Shown here: one piece after another, positions 46,843-55,008 of the stretch
Layout of the letters: the number at the start of each line of letters is the position of its first letter
How positions within the stretch are numbered: position 1 is the stretch's first letter
Assembly: GCF_000423665.1 (NCBI RefSeq)
Contig: NZ_AUIK01000027.1
Location: forward strand, 1 to 64,000
Length of the DNA stretch: 64,000 nt
Origin: Solirubrobacter soli DSM 22325
GTDB lineage: Bacteria > Actinomycetota > Thermoleophilia > Solirubrobacterales > Solirubrobacteraceae
Direction of reading: 5' to 3'
Program-made: the position numbers and the translations under genes
The notes under the pieces: generated by a model
Seen by the model: the letters and a program-made list of their open reading frames with translations, nothing else
Database searches by the model: none
What the model was told of the DNA's origin: nothing

Positions 46843-49745
46843 AACTGTTCCCGCATCGCGAGTACGCCCGTGAACGCGTGGCTCAGCACGCCGCTCGGCT
46901 GCCGGTCTTCGGCGCGCCGGTCCCGCTGACGCTCGAGCTGTCCGGCCCGGTCGAGCGCGGCGAAGGTCCGGGTGCGTACCGGGCCGTCGAGGTGGGCGAG
47001 CGGCTCGGCCCGCTGTTCGCGACCTACTGGCTGCGGGCGTCCGGCCACGTGCCCGAGAACGCGTGGCTGTTCCTCGACTTCGGTGGCGAGGCGACACTGT
47101 GGCGGGACGGCCGGCCCGTCGAGGCGCTGAGCTCCGGCGCCCGGCAGGCGCGGATGTCCGTCCCCGTGCCCGCGGGCGAGCAGGTCTTCGAGCTCGAACT
47201 GGCCTGCAATGACCCGTTCGGCTACGGCGAGACCGGCCAGGGGCTCGCGATGCGCTTCGAGCTGCGCGCCTGCCACGCGGCGGCGCGCGACGACGCCGCC
47301 TGGCGCACCTTCCACGACCTCGACTTCCTGCTCGCGCTGGAGGCCGTGGCCGAGCCCGAGTGGGCGGGCGAGTTGCTGGCGCGGCTGCACGACTTCACGG
47401 TCGACGGCGACCGCGGACACCTCGACGCGCTGCTCGCGCGGCGCTCCGGCGCGCTGCATCGGACGTCGGCGATCGGCCACGCCCACCTCGATACCGCCTG
47501 GCTGTGGCCGCTCGAGGAGACCTACCGCAAGCTGATCCGCACGACCACCGCGCAGCTGCGACTGCTCGACGACTATCCGGACCACGTCTTCGCCCACTCG
47601 CAGGCGCAGCACTATGCATGGCTGCGGGACCGCGACCCGGACCTCTTCGCGCGGGTGCGCGCCGCGGTCGCCGCGGGCCGCTGGGTCCCGGTCGGCGGCA
47701 CGTGGATCGAGCCGGACTGCAACCTGCCCTCGGGCGAGTCGCTCGCGCGCCAGTTCCTCTACGGCCAGCGCTTCTTCGAGCGCGAGCTCGGGCGCCGCTG
47801 CACGGAGTTCTGGAACCCGGACGTGTTCGGCTACACCGCGCAGCTCCCGCAGCTGATGCGCGAGGCCGGGATCAGCCGCTTCCTGACCCAGAAGCTGTCG
47901 TGGAACCGCTTCAACCAGCCCGAGCACCACACGTTCACCTGGCAGGGGCTCGACGGCAGCGAGGTCCTGACCCACTTCCCGCCCGCCGACACCTACAACG
48001 CCGAGGCGACGGTCGCCGAGCTCTGGCGCGAGTCCGCGGCCTACAAGGACCACGGTCGCTCGCGCCATTCGCTGCTCGTCTTCGGTCACGGCGACGGCGG
48101 CGGCGGACCGACCGACGCGATGCTGGAGCGCTTGAGCCGGGCGCGCGACATCCACGGCCTCCCGCGCTGCGCGATCCGCTCTCCGGTCGCGTTCTTCGAT
48201 CAGCTCGAAGACGACGCGACCGACCTGCGCACCGTCGTCGGCGAGCTCTACTTCGAGCTGCACCGCGGCACCTACACGTCACAAGCGGCGCTGAAGCGCG
48301 GCAACCGGCGCTGCGAGAACGCGCTGCATGACGCGGAGCTGCTCGCGGCGCTGGTGGGCGACGAGTACCCGCGGGAGGAGCTGGCGGGTCTGTGGGAGAC
48401 CCTGCTGCTCAACCAGTTCCACGACATCCTGCCGGGGTCCTCGATCCGCGAGGTCAACGCCCGCGCGGTGTCCGACCTCGCGACGGTCGAGGTGGGTGCG
48501 GACGCGATCAGCGCCCGCGTCCTGGGGCGCGGCGACGTGCCGTTCAACACGCGCGGCTTCGCGCGCCGAGAGGTCGTGGAGCACGACGGCGCGCTCGTGG
48601 TGGTCGACGTGCCGCCGTGCGGCGCGGGCGCGATCGTGGCGAGGGGCGACGAGATGGCGGCGGCGGCCAGTGTCGCGGCGGTGGGCGGCGCGGCGGTGGG
48701 CGGCGCAGCCGCGGGCGATCGCGCCGCGGCGGTGTGCGTCACACGCCGCGCGGACGGCTCGGTCGAGCTGGCCAACGAGCACCTCCGCGCCGTCATCGCC
48801 CCCGACGGGACGGTCGTCTCGCTCGTCGCCGGCGGGCGCGAGGCCCTCTCCGCGCCCGCGAACCGGTTCGAGCTCTACGAGGACCTCCCCACCGCGTGGG
48901 ACGCGTGGGACGTCGACCCCGCGCACCTCGAGACCCGCGAGGACGTCCCGCCCGCGACCGGGATCGCCGCGCTCAACGAGCACCCGCTGCGCGCCGAGGT
49001 CGTCTTCGAGCGCGGCTGGATCGCGCAGACCATCCGGCTCGACGCGGGCTCGCGGCGGCTGGAGTTCGTCACCGACGTCGACTGGCGCTTCGACCACCGC
49101 TTCCTCAAGGTCGCGTTCCCGCTGGCCGTCCACGCGCCCGAGGCGACGTACGAGGTCGCGTTCGGCGCCGTCCGCAGCCCGACCCACTACTCGACCCGCG
49201 CCGACCTCGCCCGCTACGAGGTCCCCGGCCACCGCTGGGCCGATCTCTCCGAGCACGGGTTCGGCGTCGCCGTCCTCACCGACTCGAAATACGGCTATTC
49301 CGCGTTCGGCGACACGCTGCGGATCTCGCTCCTGCGAGCGCCCCGGTCACCGGACCCTGAGGCCGACAAGGGCCTCCACACGTTCACATACGCCCTCCTC
49401 CCCCATGCCGGCTCCTGGCAGGACGCGGGCGTCGTCGAGGAGGCGATCGCGCTGAACTCGCCGATCCGCTTCGGCTCCCTCTCCCCCGGATCGCTGGTCG
49501 GCGTCAGCGGAGGCCTCGTCCTCGACACCGTCAAACGCGCGGAGGACTCCGGCGCGCTCGTCCTGCGCCTGTACGAGCCGCACGGCGCCCGGGGGGTATG
49601 CCGTATACGCCTACCGGGTATCTGCGCCCACCGCGCGAACCTCCTCGAGGAGCCCGGCGAGGCGCTCGAGCGCGAGCGCGACGCCTTCCTGCTGCCCTTC
49701 CGGCCCTGGGAGATCGTGACCGTCTACTCGTCCTCGTCGGTGTAG
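46839..49745 (+). CDS. Alpha-mannosidase, glycoside hydrolase family 38
   Basis: A 968-aa GH38 enzyme that would remove alpha-linked mannose. The catalytic barrel has the zinc site AIGHAHLDTAWLWPL (about residues 212-226) and the nucleophile Asp in FWNPDVFGY (about 323-331), then SYQ-free HGRSRHSLLVFGHGDGGGG and the helical-bundle end LLNQFHDILPGSS. A beta-rich C-terminal domain follows, ending in RPWEIVTVYSS. No signal peptide, so probably cytoplasmic. No ATG, GTG or TTG occurs at the right place: CTG 46839, overlapping the previous stop, gives the natural N-terminus (LKLFPHREYARERVA). An Ala/Gly-rich insert sits at 48655-48735. Confidence 0.92.
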   Translation: MKLFPHREYARERVAQHAARLPVFGAPVPLTLELSGPVERGEGPGAYRAVEVGERLGPLFATYWLRASGHVPENAWLFLDFGGEATLWRDGRPVEALSSGARQARMSVPVPAGEQVFELELACNDPFGYGETGQGLAMRFELRACHAAARDDAAWRTFHDLDFLLALEAVAEPEWAGELLARLHDFTVDGDRGHLDALLARRSGALHRTSAIGHAHLDTAWLWPLEETYRKLIRTTTAQLRLLDDYPDHVFAHSQAQHYAWLRDRDPDLFARVRAAVAAGRWVPVGGTWIEPDCNLPSGESLARQFLYGQRFFERELGRRCTEFWNPDVFGYTAQLPQLMREAGISRFLTQKLSWNRFNQPEHHTFTWQGLDGSEVLTHFPPADTYNAEATVAELWRESAAYKDHGRSRHSLLVFGHGDGGGGPTDAMLERLSRARDIHGLPRCAIRSPVAFFDQLEDDATDLRTVVGELYFELHRGTYTSQAALKRGNRRCENALHDAELLAALVGDEYPREELAGLWETLLLNQFHDILPGSSIREVNARAVSDLATVEVGADAISARVLGRGDVPFNTRGFARREVVEHDGALVVVDVPPCGAGAIVARGDEMAAAASVAAVGGAAVGGAAAGDRAAAVCVTRRADGSVELANEHLRAVIAPDGTVVSLVAGGREALSAPANRFELYEDLPTAWDAWDVDPAHLETREDVPPATGIAALNEHPLRAEVVFERGWIAQTIRLDAGSRRLEFVTDVDWRFDHRFLKVAFPLAVHAPEATYEVAFGAVRSPTHYSTRADLARYEVPGHRWADLSEHGFGVAVLTDSKYGYSAFGDTLRISLLRAPRSPDPEADKGLHTFTYALLPHAGSWQDAGVVEEAIALNSPIRFGSLSPGSLVGVSGGLVLDTVKRAEDSGALVLRLYEPHGARGVCRIRLPGICAHRANLLEEPGEALERERDAFLLPFRPWEIVTVYSSSSV

Positions 49746-50164
49746 ATCTTCACGATCTCGCTCCACTCGCCGGTCTGGCGCTCGTAGTCGGCGAACTCGG
49801 CGTCGCTCGCGTCGAGGATCGCGCCGTCGGACTCGACGTAGAGCACGACCCGCTCGCCCTCGAGCTGGTCGAGGTCGGCGTCCGCGTGCTCCTGCGGGTT
49901 GACGGCGAAGGCGCGGATGCGGGCAAGCGGGAGCGGGTTCGAGCCGTCGTCGGCGACCCCGGTCAGCAGCAACGCCCACGCGACCGCGAGGACGGCGCTG
50001 TCGGTGACCCGCGTGCGGTCCTCGATCCAGCCCACGCCGAGGGCGGTCCCGCCGTTGCCTTCGTCCTCGCCGAAGCCCTCGGTGCGGGCGACGACGAAGA
50101 AGTTCGCGTTCTCGCCCAGGTCCGGCGGCCGATACTCCGTGAGGAACTCCGAGGTGATGAGCAC
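49724..50164 (-). CDS. Hypothetical protein, acidic
   Basis: A 146-aa acidic protein with no recognised domain. It has a short N-terminal strand region (MLITSEFLTEYRPPDLGENANFFVVART), a central helix (VTDSAVLAVAWALLLTGVADDG, possibly buried rather than membrane-spanning) and a tail ending EWSEIVKIYTDEDE. Clear codon structure and its own ATG at 50164 support coding. It overlaps the convergent mannosidase end by 22 nt and is divergent from the zinc-ribbon membrane protein. Confidence 0.65.
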   Translation of the reverse strand: MLITSEFLTEYRPPDLGENANFFVVARTEGFGEDEGNGGTALGVGWIEDRTRVTDSAVLAVAWALLLTGVADDGSNPLPLARIRAFAVNPQEHADADLDQLEGERVVLYVESDGAILDASDAEFADYERQTGEWSEIVKIYTDEDE

Positions 50165-50232
50165 GCGCTCTGTCTAGCACTCGACGAGTGTCGGGTTCCG
50201 TCGCGCCGGAATCCACGTCATCCTTGTGGGCA

Positions 50233-50484
50233 ATGCCTGACCGCAGCCGATGCCCCAATTGTCGTGAGCCGGTGAGCCCATTCGCCGCCGGGTGCGCCAT
50301 CTGCGGCGCGGACCTGGACACTAAGCGCTGGGACACCGGGCCCGGCATCGCGAACCGGATCGGCTCGTGGTTCGGCGCGCTCAGCTCCGGGCCCACCAAG
50401 GGCGGGATGACGCCCTGGCTGATCGTGTTCCTGATCTTCTTCGGGACCGGCATCCTCAGCACGCTGCTGGCGTTGTTCCTGTAG
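50233..50484 (+). CDS. Zinc-ribbon membrane protein
   Basis: An 83-aa protein from ATG 50233: RCPNCREPVSPFAAGCAICGADL carries two CxxC pairs forming a zinc ribbon, followed by a linker and one C-terminal TM (WLIVFLIFFGTGILSTLLALFL). An in-frame GTG at 50188 would add 15 Ser-rich residues. The layout (N-terminal ribbon in the cytoplasm, tail anchor) is shared by many uncharacterised actinobacterial small proteins. The 58 nt downstream contain G-rich hairpins. Confidence 0.75.
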   Translation: MPDRSRCPNCREPVSPFAAGCAICGADLDTKRWDTGPGIANRIGSWFGALSSGPTKGGMTPWLIVFLIFFGTGILSTLLALFL

Positions 50485-50519
50485 GGGGCCGTCGGGGGCC
50501 CCGCGGGGGAATGAGCGGC

Positions 50520-50540
50520 GGGGCGATTGCGTTTCGCCCC
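50520..50540 (+). promoter_or_regulatory. Hairpin immediately before the glycosyltransferase ATG
   Basis: GGGGCGA (50520-50526) pairs with TCGCCCC (50534-50540) across a 7-nt loop and ends 2 nt before the ATG at 50543. It may terminate the zinc-ribbon gene transcript or restrict ribosome access to the glycosyltransferase start. Confidence 0.4.
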
Positions 50541-50542
50541 AT

Positions 50543-51691
50543 ATGCGCATCCTTTTCGCCACGACACGCGGCGCCGGGCACGTCGGCCCGCTGGTGCCGT
50601 TCGCCCACGCCTGTGTCGCCGCCGGGCACGAGGTCCTCGTCGCCACGGCGCCGTCGGCCGCCGTCCACGTCAAGCGCGCGGGGCTGCCGTTCGCGGCCCT
50701 CGACGAGCCCGACGAGGCGATCATGGACGAGGTCTGGGAGCGGGTGCGTGCAGCTCCGAGCACGGTCGACCAGAACGCGATCGTGTTCGAGGAGGTCTTC
50801 GCCGGCGAGTTCGCCCGCTCCGCGCTGCCGAAGCTGCTGCAGCTCGCCGATCACTGGCTGCCGGACGTGATCGTTCGCGAGACGTGCGAGTTCGCATCGA
50901 TCCTGGCGGCCGAGGCGATCGGCGTGCCGGACGTGCACGTGGGCTGCTTCCTCGCGGCGCGCGACGTTCCCCTGCGCACGCCGCTCGCCCGGCTGCGGCG
51001 GGAGTTCGGGCTCGCGGTCCCGCTGCGTCGCCGCACCCACGCGCCGTACCTCACGCTCGCCCCGCGCGCGCTCGAGGATCCAAGCGTCCCCGAGTTCCCG
51101 GGCACGCGCCGCTTCCGGGCACCGGTCGCGCGGCCGCGGGCGCTCCCGGACTGGTGGGACGGGTCGAGCGCCCCGCTCGTCTACGTCTCCTTCGGCAGCG
51201 CGGCGGCGGGCAACGGCTACTTCCCGGACGTCTACCGCGGGGCGATCGACGCCCTCGCCGACCAGCCGGTGCGGGTGCTCCTGACGGTGGGCATGGAGGT
51301 CGACCCGGCCGGGCTCGGTGACGTACCTGGCAACGTGCACGTCGAGCCGTGGGTGCCGCAGAGCGCGGTGATGGGGCACGCCGCGGCGATGGTCGGCCAC
51401 GGCGGCTCGGGCTCGACCCTGGCCGCGATGGCCGCCGGCCTGCCGCTCGCGGTCGTCCCGCTGTTCGCCGACCAGCCCGAGAACGCCCAGCGCGTCGCCG
51501 ACGTCGGCGCCGGGCTGCGGCTCGACGGCGTCTCCGAGCTCGCCGAGGCCGTGCGCGCGCTGCTCGACGACCCGTCCTACGGCGAGAACGCCCGCGCCGT
51601 CGCGGGCGAGATCGCCGCGCTGGAGTCCGTCACTCACGCGGTCGGCCTGTTCGCGGACATCGCCGAAGCGGGTTTGCCGCTCGCGGCGTAG
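50543..51691 (+). CDS. UGT-type (GT1) glycosyltransferase
   Basis: A 382-aa GT-B glycosyltransferase similar to macrolide/UDP-glucuronosyl transferases. The N-terminal half starts MRILFATTRGAGHVGPLVPFA, where the His acts as the catalytic base in characterised members. The C-terminal donor-binding half contains VYVSFGSAAAGN, VEPWVPQSAVMGHAAAMVGHGGSGSTLAA and VPLFADQPENAQRVADVG, the usual sugar-nucleotide binding signature. Acceptor cannot be predicted; such enzymes usually modify lipids or secondary metabolites. A palindromic terminator follows the stop codon. Confidence 0.92.
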   Translation: MRILFATTRGAGHVGPLVPFAHACVAAGHEVLVATAPSAAVHVKRAGLPFAALDEPDEAIMDEVWERVRAAPSTVDQNAIVFEEVFAGEFARSALPKLLQLADHWLPDVIVRETCEFASILAAEAIGVPDVHVGCFLAARDVPLRTPLARLRREFGLAVPLRRRTHAPYLTLAPRALEDPSVPEFPGTRRFRAPVARPRALPDWWDGSSAPLVYVSFGSAAAGNGYFPDVYRGAIDALADQPVRVLLTVGMEVDPAGLGDVPGNVHVEPWVPQSAVMGHAAAMVGHGGSGSTLAAMAAGLPLAVVPLFADQPENAQRVADVGAGLRLDGVSELAEAVRALLDDPSYGENARAVAGEIAALESVTHAVGLFADIAEAGLPLAA

Positions 51692-51692
51692 A

Positions 51693-51713
51693 TAAAGGGG
51701 TCAGGCCCCTTTA
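51693..51713 (+). terminator. Terminator palindrome TAAAGGGG/CCCCTTTA
   Basis: TAAAGGGG (51693-51700) and CCCCTTTA (51706-51713) form a perfect 8-bp stem with loop TCAGG, directly after the glycosyltransferase stop. The GGGGTCAGG core resembles a dispersed palindromic motif (GGGGTCWGACCCC-like) seen in many bacterial genomes. Confidence 0.7.
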
Positions 51714-51743
51714 GGGTTTGCGGTGTGAGGGCACAATGAGCGT

Positions 51744-52940
51744 GTGCGCACCGCTCTGCTCGCCCTCACGGCGTCGCTGCTCCTCGCCGCTCCGGCGCGG
51801 GCCGACATCCAGCTGATCGACCCCGCGACCGGCGCGGCGACGACGCTCGTCGCCGACGACTACGTGCGGCTGCTGGGGTCGGTCGGGGACGGGTTCGTCG
51901 TCGAGATCGCGCGATCGGGCAATCGGCTGCGGCTGACGACCTCCGGCGCGACCTGGCCGGCGCCGGAGCTCAAGGGCGCCGCTGAGATCGGCCCCGCGGG
52001 GCGGACGCTCTGGCGGACCGCGGAGGCCTTCGAGCTCCACGCGCCCGACGGGCGCGTCCTCGGCACGTACCCGCTGCCGCTGTTCTCGTTCTCCGAGCCG
52101 GACGTCGCGTGGTCTGCCGACGGAGCGCGGGTGGCGATCGTCGGCGGCGGCCGGCTGCGGGTCGTCGACGCGGTGACGGGCGCCGTGATCGCGGAGCGGC
52201 GCGCCGAGGACACCCGGCTGAGCCCGCAGGCGTTCTCACCCGACGCGGCGGCGCTCGCGTACGCCGACGAGCGTGGCGTCGTCCGCTACGACCTCGCGAC
52301 GGGCGCGGTCACGCGGCTCGGCCGCGCCGACCACGTGGCCTGGAGTCCGCTCGGGCAGCTCGCGCTCGCCCGTGAGCGGAGCATCGCCGTGCTCGGTACG
52401 GCGGGCGTGAAGGCGCGCCCCGACTTCTTCTTCCCGCCGCAGTGGAGCCCGGACGGGCGGACGCTCGCCTACGCAGCGCAGTTCAGCCAGGGCGAGTGCT
52501 CGGACCCGCTGCTCGGCGTGGCCGTCGCCGCGCCCGGCGGGTCGCCGCGGACGCTGGTCGAGCCGTCCGGCCGCGGGCTGCGCGGCTTCGCCTGGGCCGC
52601 CGACGGGCGGCTCGCCGTCGACCGCGAGCCGGACTTCAGCGACAACACTCGCGGCAAGCGGCATCCGTGGCCGAAACGGGTCGCGAGCGAGTACGAGGTG
52701 ATCGGGCGCGGCGGGAACGCGGCCGTGCGGCGCGTCCTTGAGCGGGTGGCGCGATCGCTGAAGGCGGGCGCCGAGCGCGAGCCGGTCCTCGCCCGCATGC
52801 GACGCGACATGGCGCCGATCCAGGACCGCTACGACGTGGACGACACGGTCGTCCGCGACGCGATCGGGAACGAGCTCGACCGCTGGCTGTACGCCGCAGG
52901 TTTCGAACCGGTCGAGGCGGCCGACGAGTTCATGTGTTGA
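51744..52940 (+). CDS. Secreted TolB/WD40-like beta-propeller protein (copy 1)
   Basis: A 398-aa exported protein with signal peptide ending PARA and a series of propeller-type strands ('DIQLIDPATGAATTLVADDYVRL', 'DVAWSADGARVAIVGGGRLRVV', 'FFFPPQWSPDGRTLAYAAQFS'). The C-terminal helical part has KRHPWPKRVASEYEV, the helix VRRVLERVARSL, and a closing segment ending ADEFMC. The next gene encodes a clear paralogue with the same tail. GTG start at 51744. A terminal Cys in both copies could mediate a disulfide. Function unknown; propeller proteins usually bind partners. Confidence 0.8.
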   Translation: MRTALLALTASLLLAAPARADIQLIDPATGAATTLVADDYVRLLGSVGDGFVVEIARSGNRLRLTTSGATWPAPELKGAAEIGPAGRTLWRTAEAFELHAPDGRVLGTYPLPLFSFSEPDVAWSADGARVAIVGGGRLRVVDAVTGAVIAERRAEDTRLSPQAFSPDAAALAYADERGVVRYDLATGAVTRLGRADHVAWSPLGQLALARERSIAVLGTAGVKARPDFFFPPQWSPDGRTLAYAAQFSQGECSDPLLGVAVAAPGGSPRTLVEPSGRGLRGFAWAADGRLAVDREPDFSDNTRGKRHPWPKRVASEYEVIGRGGNAAVRRVLERVARSLKAGAEREPVLARMRRDMAPIQDRYDVDDTVVRDAIGNELDRWLYAAGFEPVEAADEFMC

Positions 52941-54157
52941 GGACGCTGCTGCTCTCCGTCGCCTTGGTCGGGCTCTTTGCGGCGCCCGCCTCCGCGGAGC
53001 TCCACGTGGTCGACCCCGTCGCCGGCACGGAGCGCGTCGTGGCCGCGGGCGAGGAGGAACTGCTCGGCTGGAGCGACGACGGCGCCGCCTTGTGGATCCG
53101 GAGCGGGCGCCGGGTCCTGCGCGTGGCGGTCGCGGACGGCGCGGCGAGCCACGTCCCCGGCCTCGATGACGCCGAGGCGATCGGGCCCGGCGGCCGCTGG
53201 GCGACGGACGGCGAGGTGCACGAGGCCGACGGCCGCGTGACCGCACGGTACGACGTATCGCCCCTCGACGCGGGTGAGCCGCCGCCGGTCGCCTGGTCGC
53301 GCGACGGGGCGCGCGTGGCCGTGCTCAGCGCCGAGGAGCCGTTGGCCGCGGATTCGCGGCTGATCGTCTTCGACACCGCGACCGGTGCCGTCCTCGCGCG
53401 GCGCAGGGGCGTGGAAGCGATCTCGCCGCAGGCGTTCGCGCCGGACGGGAGCGCGCTGCTCGTCGTCACGCGCAAGGACGTGCTGCGGCTGGCCGTGCCG
53501 GGAGCCAAGCTGCTCGAGCGGCGGCGGCTGACGTCCTTCTACGGGCAGGTCGCGGTCTGGAGCGCGACCGGCGCGGTCGCGATCGCCCAGCGCGGTCGGA
53601 TCGAGGTGGACGGCGGACCGCGGATCGGGGTCGACAACGCCGAGCAGATCGCCTGGAGCGGCGACGGGACGTTCCTCGCCTATCGCTTCTCGACCCCGCG
53701 CACGCGCTGCGCCTATCCCCAGAGCGGTCTCGACGCGGTCGCGCCCGGCGAGACGCCGCGCGTCGTGCTCGCGCCGGGCGCCGGGGAGCTGCGCGGCTTC
53801 GCGTGGGCGCCGGCCGGGCACGCGTTGGCCGTCGACGTCGAGCCGGCCCCCGCTCCGGCGCCGCGTGGTCAGCGCCACTCGTGGCCGAGGCGGGTCGCGG
53901 TCCACTACGGGATGCCGACCCGCGCCGGCGACCGCGCGCTGCGCCGGCTCGTCCTGCGTGCCGCTCGCTCGCTGCGGCGCGACGCGGCGCGCGCCACCGT
54001 CCTCGCTCGCGTGCAGAGCGACTACGAGGCGATCGCCGGCCGGTACGGCGAGGCGGCCGACACGGCCGTCCTGGAGCGGCTCGGCCACGAGCTCGACCGC
54101 TGGCTGCACGCGGCGGGCTGGGCCCGCCTCGGCTCGCTGCGCGAGATCACCTGCTGA
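52934..54157 (+). CDS. Secreted TolB/WD40-like beta-propeller protein (copy 2)
   Basis: A 407-aa exported paralogue of the preceding gene. Signal peptide MLRTLLLSVALVGLFAAPASA, the same propeller strands ('ELHVVDPVAGTERVVAAGEEEL', 'VAWSRDGARVAVL') and the same C-terminal helical tail (RHSWPRRVAVHYG, ALRRLVLRAARSL, closing REITC). GTG 52934 (or TTG 52937) lies inside the end of copy 1, so the two are co-translated. Its 3' end overlaps the convergent PfkB gene by 11 nt. The tandem arrangement implies duplication followed by divergence. Confidence 0.8.
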   Translation: MLRTLLLSVALVGLFAAPASAELHVVDPVAGTERVVAAGEEELLGWSDDGAALWIRSGRRVLRVAVADGAASHVPGLDDAEAIGPGGRWATDGEVHEADGRVTARYDVSPLDAGEPPPVAWSRDGARVAVLSAEEPLAADSRLIVFDTATGAVLARRRGVEAISPQAFAPDGSALLVVTRKDVLRLAVPGAKLLERRRLTSFYGQVAVWSATGAVAIAQRGRIEVDGGPRIGVDNAEQIAWSGDGTFLAYRFSTPRTRCAYPQSGLDAVAPGETPRVVLAPGAGELRGFAWAPAGHALAVDVEPAPAPAPRGQRHSWPRRVAVHYGMPTRAGDRALRRLVLRAARSLRRDAARATVLARVQSDYEAIAGRYGEAADTAVLERLGHELDRWLHAAGWARLGSLREITC

Positions 54158-54956
54158 GCTGGCCCGCGTACGGGCCGCGGCCGGTCAGGTTGGCCGCGCC
54201 GGCGCGGGCGGCGAACGCGAGCGAGTCCTCGACGCTCCGGTCGGTGCCGAGCCCGTAGGTGAGGCCGGCGGCGAACGTGTCGCCGGCGCCGTAGGCGTCC
54301 ATCAGCGGGCCGGGGAGCGGCGCCGCCGCGAACGTGCCGCTGCGTCCGCCCTCGCGCCACGTCCCGCCCTCCGAGCCCGCGGTGGTGACGACCAGGCCGA
54401 CGTCGTAGGCGTCCGGGTCGACCTGCTCGAGCCGGTCCTCGCCGCTGCCCACGAGGGCGTCGATCCGGATGCCGCGCAGGGTCTCGATCGCGCGCGGCGT
54501 CGCGATCAGCCGGTCGGCGCGGCGGGCGTGGCGCATCGCGGCGTGGTCGCCGCCGGAGACGAACACCGCGGCGGCGCCGTCGAGCCGGTCCCACGGGAGG
54601 TCGTCGGCGCCCTCCGGTGCCAGGCGCTCGCCGACGATCGAGATCGTCCGCTCGCCGTCGTCGGTGAGGTGGACGAAGCCCCAGCGCTGCATCGCGTCGC
54701 GGGGCGCGGCGTGGACGCGCACGCCGAGCTCGGTCAGGCGCTCCTGCGAGCGGCGGCCGCGCTCGTCGGTGCCGAGCGCGGTGAAGAAGTCGACGTCGCC
54801 GCTCAGCTTGGCCAGCTGGACGGCGGCCACCGCGGCGCTGCCCGCCGCCTCGGAGAACCACGCGGTCGCGTCGATGATCTCGCCCGGCTCGGGCACGTGG
54901 GTGAAGCGCCCGAACTCGATCCACTCGACGTGGCCGACGACGGCGAACCGGCTCAT
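54147..54956 (-). CDS. PfkB-family carbohydrate kinase
   Basis: A 269-aa ribokinase-like kinase. The anion hole and catalytic base are in MDAYGAGDTFAAGL (Asp226 as base, residues 219-232); the N-terminal substrate region includes GSAAVAAVQLAKLSGDVDFFTALGTDERG with the expected Gly-rich beginning. It would phosphorylate a sugar or nucleoside-like alcohol; the exact substrate is not readable. ATG start at 54956. It lies 52 nt downstream of the epimerase on the same strand, so the two probably form an operon acting on sugar nucleotides or sugars. Confidence 0.92.
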   Translation of the reverse strand: MSRFAVVGHVEWIEFGRFTHVPEPGEIIDATAWFSEAAGSAAVAAVQLAKLSGDVDFFTALGTDERGRRSQERLTELGVRVHAAPRDAMQRWGFVHLTDDGERTISIVGERLAPEGADDLPWDRLDGAAAVFVSGGDHAAMRHARRADRLIATPRAIETLRGIRIDALVGSGEDRLEQVDPDAYDVGLVVTTAGSEGGTWREGGRSGTFAAAPLPGPLMDAYGAGDTFAAGLTYGLGTDRSVEDSLAFAARAGAANLTGRGPYAGQLSR

Positions 54957-55008
54957 CGCGGCACCCTCGGAATGCCCGAAACCGCTCGTCCCCCGGCCGC
55001 CGGGCTCC

